Source: Apricaphanius iberus
Taxonomy: Eukaryota > Chordata > Actinopteri > Cyprinodontiformes > Aphaniidae
DNA: 64,000 nt
Assembly (NCBI GenBank): GCA_028564705.1
Contig: JAPXFQ010000113.1
Span: forward strand, 2,046,001 to 2,110,000
Direction: 5' to 3'
Position 1 is the stretch's first letter. Each line of letters opens with the position of its first letter. A program made the translations under genes and the position numbers. Under the pieces are notes generated by a model. It worked only from the letters and a program-made list of their open reading frames with translations, had not been told where the DNA came from and searched no databases. Shown one piece after another: positions 1-13,700 of the stretch.

Positions 1-889
1 AATTTTACTATTAAAAAAAACAATGTCCCCAAGTGCTCAATCCATCATTCATCATCTAAAATGAGAGGTTGAGAAGGTAGGGTGCTCTTTAGAGAAGCAG
101 CCAGGGAGCTGCAAAGATTAGAAGCTCAGGAACAATCTGTTGACAGGACAATTATTTGTGGACTCCATCTGAAACGTATGGAAAAGTGACAAGAAGAACT
201 GTGTTGTTAAAGGAACCTAATAAGAAGTAACTAAAAGTTTGTTGCAATCCACACAAGAGGAACAATAAATTTATGGAACAAGGCGCTCTGGTAGGATGAG
301 ACCAAATGATACTTAAAAAAAGAAAAAAACATTGTAGAGGCGGGGAAAGATCAGGGGCAGAGGTTCATCATCCTACAGGACAACAAACCTAAATGTACGG
401 CCAGAGATACAGTGGAACGGTATAGATTGAAGCATATTTATGATTTACAATGGCCAAGTCAAAGTCCAGTACTAAAAGCAACAGAGGACTTGTAGCAAGA
501 CCTGAACATTACTGAATCTCTAAATACAAACCGTGAGTTATTTTAAAAAGAGGAATGGGCAGAAATGTCAGGCTCAGACAAAAGACTCAAATCTATAAAT
601 GAGGAGAAACGTGGTCCTACACGGTTCTGACTCCAAATATGAGCATGCCACACATTTAATCTTTTTTGTGTGAAAAAAAAAAGAAATAAAACTAACCATA
701 TCTTCCTACACTATGGCAATAAAGCACTATTTTGTGTCAGTCTATAACAGAAAAAACAGTAAAATAGTCTGAAGTTTTGATTTGCAACATGAAAAAATGT
801 TAAATGAATTAATGGAAATACCTTGAATATCACTTTAGTTTCATGACAAAAAAGGTGCCATATTTGTCATTCTTATTCTGTTTTCCCAC
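1..889. other. flt1 intron 16 (partial)
   Basis: No exon was seen. Most of bases 30-700 resembles a common teleost interspersed repeat that carries Tc1-like phrases. Confidence 0.7.
30..700 (+). mobile_element. Tc1-like transposon-derived repeat, degenerate
   Basis: Phrases such as gcgctctggtaggatgagacc and aggaatgggcagaaatgtca match remembered text of a widespread nonautonomous Tc1-like repeat in fish. No open transposase survives. Family and edges are inferred. Confidence 0.45.
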
Positions 890-996
890 CTGTTTCAGTT
901 TCCGAATGAAGAGCGTGAGCATGAGCCAGAAGAAAGTGGCCACCACACAGGTACAGGTTAAAGTGGGGATTTCCAGAAAGGAGGCTTCTGACACAC
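890..996 (-). CDS. flt1: flt1 exon 16: transmembrane segment
   Basis: The exon encodes TLTCTCVVATFFWLMLTLFI followed by the stop-transfer residues RKLK. It is the last exon of the gene in this window and ends in phase 0 at CAG|gtggga. The juxtamembrane and kinase exons lie left of base 1. Confidence 0.96.
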
Positions 997-1637
997 CTGT
1001 GCACACACAAATACAGAACCTTGTTAACTTTTCCACTCCTGAACTGGGTTTCCTGATTACATGCTGAAGAGTGAATTCAGCCACTTGATTCTGTTGTGTT
1101 GGAGCAGGCATGCATCTAAAAGTTACAGGACAATGCCTCTTGAGAACAAGACCCTTACATGCTGCTTTTTAAGTACATAATTGTGCTTATAGAGAGTGTG
1201 AGCCATTGTCTGAGGCTGGATAAGTAGAAAAACTCCTTCTCTTTATGGAACCTTATTAATCAAATTTTAAAATTTCCTGTGGTCACAACAGATTACACGA
1301 TTACATTATTAGTGACAGAGGACAAATCCTTTCAGATAATCCCTTAATGATCATATTTTCCTTCCTGATTTGATTGCCATTTTCACCATTACACTATAAT
1401 CTGTAAAACCTCCATCCATTCTTCCCATTAAACCCTCCCACTCCCCACAGTTTATTGTTGTCCCTTAGTTTAATGGGAGGGCGAAAAAAATGCCCAGCTC
1501 AGTACAGCATGGGCTCTCTGTGAGATGCAGGCCGGGCCCTTCCGCAGGAAATAAAAACGGGAGACAGCTTCCTTCCTGGCTCATCAGGACAGACACACAG
1601 ACAGAGACACACACACACACCGACACACACCCACACC

Positions 1638-1672
<35 letters not shown>

Positions 1673-1754
1673 CGCTTCTCTATCCAAACCTGGAATGGGA
1701 AGTGAATCCGCCACTATGGCTTCCAGCGTGCTCCATCTCCTCTCTTACCTCCGG

Positions 1755-1797
<43 letters not shown>

Positions 1798-4700
1798 AGG
1801 AAAACCGAACAAAAGGCAGAATGCGTATATGTTAGGACCTACTTTGATCAATGTTTACTCAGAAACATGACATTCATCATCTTCCATTAATAGAACTGAC
1901 ACAACACACCTCCGAGTCCAAATACTACATGAAACAATGTGATATACTGTACTATGTGTGCACATGGAGGCTGGGTGACTTTTTTTTAAGAGCTGGGAAC
2001 AATGAACAATAAGAAATGGTCGTATGAGGAGGCACACTTGCTTTACATTTCAGCAACCAGCCAATCAAAGACAGAACTTACGTAAAAGAACCATATCCGT
2101 CACTTACTCTTGACCCGAATGAAGGCAGAGCTCTGTGCAGATCCCCTGAGATTGGTTGCCAGGCACGTATACAGACCTTGGTCGTCGACTGTGATTCTGT
2201 CTATATGGAGAGTCCCATCTCCCGCTGATAAGACGATGCCTGAAAGTGGAAGTGGGAAACGGGTTATGCACACCAGCCTATGGCTGACATTTACATGTTT
2301 CCTTTTTATTTACAAGATTTTTCTTCCTACCTGAACCCTGCTGCAGAACCCGTTCGTCTTTGTACCACGTGATGGTTGGAGGTGGGATTCCTTGAGACTC
2401 ACAAGTGAGGGTCACTGAGCTGCTGGCGTTGACGGTGCAGTCTGTCAAATTACTGAGCAGCACAGGAGGCTCCAGAACTAAAATAGGCAAGAGATTCATG
2501 CAATTATTTGATTGCAGGCCGAGGTTAGCGTAGAGAGGTTCACTCATCAGACCAGGCATTATATGTCTCTCACTCTGTAGTCGTCTTTTAACAAGATGCG
2601 CATCTCGTAAAGGATTCGCAAAGGGTTTTAGGTCTGAACATTGACTGGACCATTCTAACACACAATAATGTATTTAACTGCAACATTCCTATGTAGCTTT
2701 CCCCTAGCCTCCACTGTTTTTTAGTCTATTAAAGGTTTTGCTCTGTGTTTAGCTACAACAATCACCCCAACATACCTTGCCAGCTTCCCCGTCTCCGCTA
2801 AAAAAGCCGCCCTCTCAAGTCATGATCCCCTTAACAGACTATCCGGTCTAAGGTTTGAAAATCTCTGCAGCTCCTCTCCTTTTATAACCCAACTCTGCTT
2901 TTAAATGTCTTCCACAACTTCATCCCCCCTCTGTCCACTGTGTTCATCGGCCTTCATGCTGTTTGTTAACTAATGTTATCAAAGAGCTCTTCTAATAATT
3001 TTATATAGCAGGTAGTATTTTCCTTCCATTTTACAATCAAGCACTATATATGTTGGTCTTTTAAATGCAATAGAATATATTTAATGTGGCTGTAATATGG
3101 CACGATATCCAATTTACCACTCCTGCTTGTATCAGACTGTAATTAAAAATGTATTACTTAGCATTTATGTCATAAGGTATAACATATTTAAACTGCAGTC
3201 ACAATGTAACAAGAAGACAGAAGGGGAGGTAGTACAGACATTAGAAAATAATTATTGTAATAGTTTTCTAAGAAAAAAGAAAGCAGAGAGGCACTTGTTT
3301 GATTATAATCTTTATTAACTGTTTTAGCTTTTGTGTAATTAAGGGAACTTCAGGACTAAGCTTACCTTCTGGTATACTGAATTTTACTTTAAATGATCTT
3401 TAATTTATTTGTCAGCACACTGCTAAGAATGTATTGACTTATTTCGATTTCAAAAACACATGCCATTTTCTGTGTACTCTTTCCTGGACAGTAATTGTCC
3501 TCTGCTGCGCACAGAAAAGGGGCTTTTGTGTCCATCTGTTGCTTGTCTGCAGTTTCAGTCCTTTTGAAGAATTTGTTCCTAAAACTGCATCTTTTTCCAG
3601 AGCAACAATACATCATTTCATCATCAGGATGGGGCTCACAATCACTTGAATGCAGATTGTCATGCACTATAAATAAACTACAATGCACCCTCTCTAAAAG
3701 TTGTTCCCAAAATGTTTTAATCCCATGCTTTTACATTTTTCCCCCTTTCCCCTTTTCCACCCCCAACAACCCTTTTTTTTTCAGTCACCCTCTGTCTCTC
3801 TAGTAATTCCCCTGTGGGGGGTCTGAGGGAGGAAGTTGACGTGTTTAACCCTGATTGTGTATAGAACAGCAGTAAAAGACATGGAGAAAAGTCACTTAAC
3901 CACTGCGACTGATTGTTGTTTCCCCTATCTTCCTCCTGGACAACAATTGATGATTGTCAGCGGGGGCCGGGGGAGCCTGACAGTGTCTGATTGGCTGATT
4001 GTTCCTCCAGCTCTGTGCGGGGGCCTGTAAATGTGGCACTGTGGGAAGTGCCATTGTGTGCTCTTCCTCCGCACAAAAGCTCATTCCCACGTGAAAGAGG
4101 TGCTTAGCCGGAGCGCAGGAGCAAAGCTACGTCTGGGTGGGGCCCCAGGAAGCTGAGGTGAACCCGATTCCCAAGAAACAAGATCATCGCACGACACTGA
4201 GGGTGTTTATAGCATGCATAGGTTCGAGCGTAAAAACCAAAACAAATTATATTACCTATTATTCTAATTAGCGAATATAAAACTGATTTGGACAGACAGC
4301 AAAATTTAGCTCTATAGGAAAGATGTAAAGGAACCTTTCCTCTCCCTTATATACCCACTTTATCCTGGTCAAGTTAACTATTTCAGTGTTTGAAGAGTCA
4401 CATCTATATGCAAGTAAATAAGTTGATGGTTCAGAAATTAGAGATGAAAATCTCTAGCGGGAAAAAAGTCAGCAAATTTGTTTTTGGTCTATTTGCTTAC
4501 TTTCTTGAACAGTTATTATTATTAAAATAATTTATTTATTTTTTTTAAATGACATTTTTTTTCAATAGGTGGTGCCCCTTTAGTTTCCACACAATAACTG
4601 TTGCAAGTTTGTATATGGAAAGTTTTTAGAAAGAGATGAGTTTTTTGGGGGGAAGTTTTAGCAACCTTCTGTTAGCCAGTGAAGGAAGGACAATGGAGTG

Positions 4701-7700
4701 TTATTCTATGTTCCATACAGTCATACTTTCTGTTATACCACATTAAATCAACTTTAAACTGTAAGAGCTGCTTTCTGCGTTTTTTAAAGTTGCAGTTTCT
4801 AGGAACCTTGGTAAACCGTGATGCAGGTAATTGGCCCATGCCTGATAACAGAATATTATTTAATACATTTTGGTCTTGTCTTTAACTTAGAACGATTCAA
4901 TGCAGGCTTGACGAGTCAAATGAATATGTAACATAATCTTGATTTTGGAAAAAAAACAATGACCTTTAGTTTAGCCTGAGGGTATCAAACATCAGTCCTC
5001 AATGCATTGTTGTCCTGCAACTGTATCTGCCTGGTTCAGCACATCTTCATCAAATTGCTGAATCACTTTTAACCTGCTGAAAACCTCATCGTTTGATTTA
5101 GGTTTGTTGAAGCAGAGACATCTAAAAGCTGCAGGACACCTGCCCACAAAGACTGGAGTTTAAACGTTGTGTTTTACTTCCTCATAGTGCTTACAAAATA
5201 TTCAGTTTCATCTGTTTTTTTATCACGTATTTTAACACACATAGTGTTGTTGCCTACTCTATCGGGCAGTCTTTATTAGCTGAAAGAAAAAAGGGACCCC
5301 AATCCTCTTACTACAAATGTGTTTCTGAACACATACATGGTGTAGCTCTCAAAGCACCTACCTTTATATCAGAAACAGCAACAAGATGCATTAAAACAAG
5401 GTTAGTTTTGCATTTCAACATCATCATGTTATAACCCTACAATATAATAGACACAAAAATCTTTCAGGGACAGGACAATGGCGATTAACAGCTTGATCAG
5501 CCTTAATGTGAGACCAGCAGAGAAGGAAGACTCAAAGTTAGCTATTTTCAGTAAAGTATTTAAAGAAAATTAAGCCAAGTCAAACACTTATTTGATTTAT
5601 TTTTACTCCTTTTTTCTTTTATTTCTTTCAAAATTCTCCACTCCCTCTAAACCTCAAACTCTTTCTTTTTTACCACGCCCTACATCTACATTCAACCAAG
5701 GCTCAGCCAACATGTCAGTCAGTCAGGCTGATGGAGCAGTATCTGCTGAGTGTTCCTGGTCCAATGAAGTAAAAAAGGTTAACCATGGCTGCAAAACAGC
5801 GAGAGAGAGCATGATGTTTAGCAGGTAACAGTAAAGCAACTATGACTTACTCGTGACCTCCAACTGGGTGTCCAGGTGGATCTCCCGCCCACTGATGACT
5901 TGTAGGGCGGAGCATCTGTAGGTACCAGAGTCCTCTCCAGTTAGGTTCTTTAACATCAGGACCACAGTGTTGGAAAACTCCCCTGGTTCTAGGCGATGAA
6001 TGTTCCAGGCTGGAGTGCGGGATTCTCCTTTGTCATTCAGTTTTTGCCATGACAGCGCCGTGAACAGGTACTTATTTGCAGAGCAGGTGAGATGAAGGTC
6101 CCCACCCTCCCTGGCCTGCTCCAGCTGGGTTACACTAAACCCCTCTGGGACATCTGTGGGAAAAAGAACACAGCTTGATGAGGAAAGCTTATGGATCTGT
6201 TGTTTGACGGGAAAAAGCCCTCTCAATTTCTTGACATGAGTCCTGACACCAGAGGAGCAGATTCCTCCACTTTCCTTACCTTTAATGACAATGCTGAATG
6301 GCTATTGTGAACAAAAACAGCGAGTGGAATACAGTGAAAAGGCTTTTTATTTACTTTAGCCATTTGAAACTTCCCGTGGAAACGGCATGAGAGTTTCCTG
6401 ATGGCAGATAGTGTTTATCTTTACCGAACACCCCAAGGCCTCCAGAAATAAAGCGGACCTGCCAGTCCAAGGAAGTATGCTGGACGGGGAAGTGGAACGA
6501 TAAGAGCCCCAGGTTCCTGTTTCACTCTTGCTTACATATAAGCAGCTCAAAACAGCCAGGCGTACACACTTAGACACAGTCCATTAAGAAGTTTCAAAAA
6601 CAAGACAAAAAAAACACAAAATAGTTTGACCTGCAAAACTTGACCCAAATGTAGGTTTTTTTTAAATAGTAAACAACACTGAAAAGTGCAGTGAAGCATG
6701 CATGCTACATATACCCTCCCGCCCTTTGTTCTGTGAATATTGCTCTTTCAGTTTGTGACTGCATCGGTATCTATGCCCTTTAGTTTTTTGTGTGTGCAAC
6801 ATTTGGTCTTTTCCCTGAAAATCAATGTGCAGTTTTGTTTCAGTTTCACATTGGTTAGAGCCATATTTTTCCTGTTTTAATTATTTATTATATATGTATA
6901 TTATTATATAGCTCGAAGAGTCAACTTTATGGGAACCACTTGATGTAGTTGTTTTCTTCTAGGCTTTAGTACTCTGTCATCTAGTTAATTTTAATGTTTT
7001 TTAGCCAGCTCTTCCATCAATTTGCTGAAGTGTTTCGACTCATTGCTTAGTTTTATCACTCATTTCAAGCTCATGTTCATGTTGAACTCAATGACTGCAA
7101 GGTATCAAGTCCTGAGGCTACAAAACAGGCCCGAACTATCACTTCTCCTCTACCGTGCTTAACACTTTACCAAGTCAAATATGGAGCTTAGCCTTGCTCT
7201 GCAAGATGGATTCCTGCAAGATTTGGAGTTGTCCAAACTCCTTGTAGGTGCAATTTAAATCTAGCTTTCTGTTGCTAATTTCTTTATTAGTTTTTTATTC
7301 ACTTTTTTTTTTTTGCAGTTACATTGACAGACCAAATTGTCACGGTGTTCTTTGCTACCAAAAAAGGTAACCTTAAAATCCTTTGTTATTCTAAAGCCAC
7401 TGTTCATGTCAGTTTTATATTTGTGTGGTATTTTGAGATAAAGGAAAAACTTTCTTAAAAATGACATTGTGGAACATATGTGCAATAATATGTTAGCTTA
7501 TGTTAGGCACATGCGTAAGCATTGTTGCCTGCCAAATGTGATATTCAAGTGTGGTTTTTCCAGATATGGTAGGCTGTTCAGTAAATATGCTTATTTTAAA
7601 TGTCGCATTTATCGGCATAAAGACACACAGAAAAATGCTACTGGAAGTGAAACTGATTCATTTAGATTCTAATGATATTTTCCTTCCTTGTTCTATTCTG

Positions 7701-10700
7701 AATGGCTTTCTCATCTATACCATAAACAGTAAAGGACACTTGGACTCCTGTAAACAGTAACACGTTATAGTTCACAGTGTTTAACCCTGTTCAGGACAGT
7801 AACATGTTACTCCACCGTTTAAATTCAAGTGTGCAACCATGTTTAAATGTTAATGTATTTTTGGGTGACTACTGTTTTTCTGTTATACTACCAGAGCATT
7901 GGCAGTTGCGTTTTTGGTATACTACAAAAAAACCTGTAATATTCCACTTTTTTCCACTGTAAGTGTACCAATTGCTATGTTTTTGTATGGACCAATTGTT
8001 TAAAAATATTTTCTGAGATATGCTCTTTTGCTTTAATTTGAAAGAATATGAATGCATATGGTTTACACCTTAACGGTAACTTTATATAAATATTCTGTAC
8101 TAATAAATATTACCCATCTCATCCTTTTTTGTGTTACATTTCATAAAGCTTAGCTAACACATTAGAAATCACTACTACTGTTTTATACTACTTAAGAAAG
8201 TTATTATTCGCAGTGGTCTGTGCAGTGTTACAATACAACTTACCTAAACTGCGATCTAGATTTACAGTAAAATACTAACAGTGACAGATGTCAGTATTTT
8301 ACTGTAAATTTAGTTTCTTTACTGTATTTACTTTAACAGTAAACTAATTAGTGTTGAAAATGTAAATTTACAGTAAAATACTGGCAGATACATTCACCAG
8401 TATTTTACCATTTTTTTTATAGTATCTGTACTGTGTTTATTTTAACAGCAAGCTACTGTTAAAATATTTTACAGTATAGATGCTGTAAAATTACAGTAAA
8501 ATACTGGCGTCTGTACCTGCCAGTATTTTACTGTAATTTTACAGATGTTTTTTCTTAGAGTTATTGTAAACATCTGAAGTTTATTTTGTTTCAGAGCCGT
8601 TCGATCTAGCAGAATAGCATACAGTACGTTGAGTTATCTAACCAATTTTAACCAACACACAAGTTTTATGTTCTAACCTTAAGGTCACAGAAGGACAAAA
8701 ACACATTCTTTTAAACAAGCAAGCAAGTAAACGGATTCCTTGTCCCCTCGTGTCGTAGTTTACTGACGTCTAGGGATCTGTATAACATTCAACGGGAGCA
8801 CCCAGCACGTCAAAAAATGACGCAAGGGGGGTACCCAACTCGTCACATATGGACGCATGGTCAGGAGTCTGATCGTGCGTCCATATGTGACGAGTTGGGA
8901 TTGAGGATGTGTTGGCTGATCCCAAGTTAATTGAGCTGTGCATTTAACCTACTCCTCTTCGGTCTTCTCTACACAAATTGGAGTGCTCCTGTCTTTTGTT
9001 TCATTTTTTATTTTATTTAGGTCACGCTCACATATGATTGAGGAGAAAATGCTCAGCCCTCTCAAAAGAGCAGAGCTGGTTTAGTCTTTTTCTTATCTTA
9101 CTGCCATGAACATTAACAGTCAACATGTTTAGTGGCACATTTAGAGTCTCAAATGTAACAAACTTTTTTGAGGAATTTTCTAAAACATATTTCCAACTGT
9201 CTTGTCTGCTTTTTTGAATGTTTCTAAAGGAAAATAAAGACACAGCTATTACGTTTTGCTCCCACGGTAGCTATTATATGATCTCTTTTGGTTTAATATC
9301 TTATTTCATTTTGTTGATTACAATATCAGCAAGTATTATATTATCTATTAATGTTACTTTTTATTTTGGAAAAACAACAACAATTAAAACAATTTTAGTC
9401 ATGTTATTTGTTTAAAATTTTCTTTCTTTCTCATATTTTCTGAGTTAGATTGGAAGAACTTTTCTATTAAAAAGCAATTATGGGTGTACACCACTTTTCA
9501 GTTTTGGCTTTATCTGTGCTATAATAAAGAAATTTATCATGTGTGTTTTTCATCTACTTTCTTTAATATGATTTCAACTCCTTCAGCCTCATTGTAAACC
9601 AGTCTAAATATATATTTCTTTGTTCATAAAAGAATAAACAGACCTAACAGTAACTGAAAAACAACTTTCATGTTCATAGAAAAATGTGAGGAAAGGAAAT
9701 GGAGGTGAAGTTAAATATCTTTCGTTTTATTTTCTACAGTGACAGGAAGAAAAGTGAATAAAAAGTCTTCTGTATACGTAGCATAAGTAACAGTACAACA
9801 GCTTCTTTATGGTTAATTCTGTTTCAATCACCTGTGACATAGAAGGGAACATCCAGCTGGTCTGTTCCCACAGAGTTGGAGGCGATGCAGCGGTACACTC
9901 CAGACACTGAGGCCTCTGCAACAGTCAGGACCCCCACTGTCTGCGTGGAGACCAAACATCCTCATGATCATGTTGCTGTTATGAGGAACACTCATGTTTA
10001 AAATACCAGAACCCGCTATTTCTCTCACTCATGACCTATTTTCCATAGAATGACCTGACAAACAGGGGTCTCTGAGCTGGACATCTGGTCCAACTTACAG
10101 TCAGCATTTAACAATTGAAGAGTTTTTTTATGTAATTGAATTTAAATAGTGGATTATATAGATTCATCATACACAGAGTGATATGATTCAAGCTTTTATT
10201 TCAGTTATTTGACTCTACAGTGGTAAAGTTGGTAGCACTGTTGTCTTGCAACAAGAAGGTCCTGGGCTCGAATCAAGGTCTGGGGTCTTTGCGCATGGAG
10301 TTTGTTCTCCCTGTGAATGTGTGGGTTCCCTCTGGCTACTCTGGCTTCCTTCCACAGTCCAAAAACATTACTTTTAGGTGAATTGGTCTCTCTAAATTGC
10401 CTTTAGGTTTGAGTGTATGTGTGCATGGTTGTGTGTCTGTGTTGCCCGGCAGAGGGTTGATGGTATAGATAATGTAAGGACGGAAATTCTGAATATATCA
10501 TAAGACCGAAATAAAATCATAGATTTTCATTGTCAAAGATGCTACTGTTCACATAGTTCTGTAGGATATCAATGGAAAGATAGGTTGAAGGACAAAATGT
10601 TATAGAAAATCTGTTTTAAGATGGAAGTGTATCACTTTGTGTGTAATGAATCTATAGAAGATTCCCTTTCTGAAATGATGACAAGAAATATATAACTTTT

Positions 10701-13700
10701 CCCGTTATTGTAATCCTTGGAGATGTCACCGTATTAACTCATTTAATGAAATAAATAACTTTTAAATGTGTTTCTAATTTCTGGAGGTGCACCTGTACTT
10801 ATTTTTGTAGATGAATGCCCACGTTTTGCAGAGAATAAAGTCCAGTAACATTTCATTTCATTTCTGTTGCACCAAATAATAATGACAAAATGTTTTATTC
10901 TATTTGAAAGAAATAATAGAACATTTTGCAGGAAAAAGAAAATTCCAGCCATAGTTCTTCAACCTGTTGGGACTTTTTTAGGGTTTCTCCTACCTTCTTG
11001 TTTCCCTGAAGCGCTTCCTGTGTATGAGTAACACTCAGGATGTGATTGTACCCAGATGTAGCAGCACGAGTCTCTGTCACAGGGATCCACAGCGTGGAGG
11101 AGGAGGATGTCGGACACCTTGAAGGAAGAGCAAGAGAACGACACAGACTCAGCTGTGTTGACAAAAGACATTATATGATAATTCCATGTGTGCGAGTGGG
11201 TGTATTAATCCCAGCTGTGCTCAGCAGGGAGGGAAATGCCTTGATGTGATCCAACATCACCAAACCGTTTTATATTAATAGCACAGAGCGCTGTCCCCCT
11301 GTTCAGCAAGTTGACCATACGGATGTTGTGAGATGCAAGGTAATACTAGTTCAACTGTGAAGGATGCAGGAGTGGTATTGTCATCCTGTCATTTTACTTC
11401 CTTCCATTCTTAAAAAAAAACATCCCACATTTCCAGGACAAGAGTTCCAGTCCCTCAATGACTCTCAGATGTCTAAATCCATAGATTACACACCATTGTG
11501 GCAGTGGGAGTCGGAGCTTATGCAAGAAGGTCTGTGCGGATTTTAAACCAATCACCTCATGATTAGAAATTCAACCTAACAAAGTGACAAAAGGGGAAGA
11601 ACTTTAAAATTCACACTGCTTTGTCAAGTATGGGAATTTACGTTCTTCCTCAATTTTGTTCTTGTTCTTGTTCAATAAAACTGCCCATGTTTGGGCCATG
11701 TTCTAAATCAAATCCGACAATTTTATCATATTTTAAACACACCTAAATAAAACACATGTTAGAGTTGCAAGTTGTAATAAATAGAAGTATCATCCATGGG
11801 CAGCTAGATAACTTTAGTTCATCAGGGACATAACTATCTTGAACGTTAATGCAAGAGAGTTCATAATGTTTTTTGATCCGTTCTAAAGCAGCAGAAGCAT
11901 CACACTCAAACTAAAATTAACTTTTGTTGAGAAGTGGGCACATCTCCTAAGGCTCAACCTATGGTGGGGTAAAAGGTATTTTGCAACTGGTCCCACTTAA
12001 AAAAGATGAGAGGCCTGTAAATTTAATCATAGATACACTTCAGCTGTGAGAGACAGAATCCAAAAAAGTAAACTCAGGAAATTATATCGTAAGAGTTTTA
12101 AAAATATTTATTTGTATAATGGTGCAGAAACAACAAATGACGATTTTTGGCCCTCATAGACTGCTTACTCCTTCTTTAAGATGCTCTTACCTTCACGTGT
12201 TACCTGTATTAATGGCACCGGTTTAACCTCGTCATCTGTATAAAATACACCTGTCCACACGTTCAAACAATCAGACTCCAACCACCACCACAACCAAGAA
12301 AAGATAGCTGTCTAAGGACACCAGTCACATGATTGTACACCTGCAAAATACTGGGATGGGCCAATCTACAAAAGGCAAATAGCTTGGTGAGAGAAGATCA
12401 ACTGTTGTATTAGAAAATGGAATAAATACAAGATCACTGACAGTCTCCCTTGGACTGGGGCTCCATGCAAGACCTTAATTCATGAGGTACACATGATGTT
12501 GAAAACAGTGAAGAAACAGCCTATAACTGCATCTGGGAACTGCTCAATGATCTTTAGAGAACTGGGACCGCAGTAACAAATGTTACTATTAGTAACACAA
12601 CATGTTTTCATGGATTAAAATCCTGCTGCACTCGAATGGTTCCAGACATCATGTGACTTGATGTTAAAAAAACATATATTTAAGTTTTTTCCTCATAAAA
12701 CACGAGTTTAGATACAGCAGCAGATGTGGCAAAATAAATTAAGTTATGGCAGCTTGAATACATCAGCTAAGCAATGGTTTTAAAATCAATACATTTTACA
12801 AAAGCATTTTTTGACATAAACCGATTTAGATTGTATTAACTGCTAAGTGATTAATAACAAAAGAGAATCTACTTGTTGTTTGGAGAACCCATAAACATTC
12901 AGTAATGATGAATATTTCTAGAAACATTCTTTATTGCCTATAAACCAATTTTTTTTGATGAATATTTCTAGAAACATTCTTTATTGCCTTTAAACCAATT
13001 TTTTTTAATGCTGCTGTTTTACTAACTAAAGTGAAGTGGAATTAGATGAGAAAGCAGTCATGAACGGCATGAATCATTCTATAAGTGCGAGAGTCTGTAT
13101 CTAAAGACAGCTGAAAACCCTAGTATGACCTCGTTGGATTTATTCATAGCAATTTAGACCAAATATTTGTAATACTAGTAGCAATGATGTGATGACTAAA
13201 AAAGTTTCATTATTTCATCAGGTGATTAGAAGTTGGCTTGGCGGCAGAAAGTAGAAAGTAGAAGGCTTGTTTTCTGAATAGAATCTAAAGACTATGAAGC
13301 GTTTTCAAATGCATAAAAAAAAAAAATACTTGAGGTTACACCCAATTGTCAAGAATCACTGTTATCCAATATAATTTCCCTACCCAGTTATGGTCGTAAC
13401 TTTGTTCTTGACTATTACTAATTTGTTATAGTTTGCCCACATTGGTAAGACAGCAGGCAACAAATAATTATAATTATTTATTTTTTAGGATTATTTAGGA
13501 ATTGCAAACTGAAGTGTTTATGAGATTTTTTTTTGTTAGGTGAATGAAAAACATTTTTACCAATTCTGTTTGAGTAAAGCAGTTTGCTTTTAGCTAACAG
13601 CAAATATGGTACAGAGGTGGAGTTCAGCATTGGGGTCCAGAAGGAAAACAAATATCTGTAATGAGCGAAATGTTTTCTTTTTTTCTTTGTAACATTGAGT

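Larger units (their letters stand above)
997..2107. other. flt1 intron 15
   Basis: The intron holds a (CA)n tract and, about 90 bases on, a (TG)n tract. Nothing else was recognised. Confidence 0.8.
2478..5850. other. flt1 intron 13
   Basis: No coding exon was seen. The intron contains a GC-richer block with clustered transcription-factor motifs (3830-4120), a repeat copy at 4985-5160, and minus-strand AATAAA hexamers near exon 13 (5596-5601 and 5618-5623). Confidence 0.7.
6154..9831. other. flt1 intron 12
   Basis: No coding exon was seen. The block 8250-8900 is a composite of short hairpin elements and a segment shared with 39610-39680. The rest is AT-rich sequence without recognised features. 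Confidence 0.7.

Noticed and set aside
1465..1714. Open frames rich in Cys-Val or His-Thr across the CA/TG tracts
   Set aside because: They are translations of dinucleotide repeats, open on both strands for compositional reasons.
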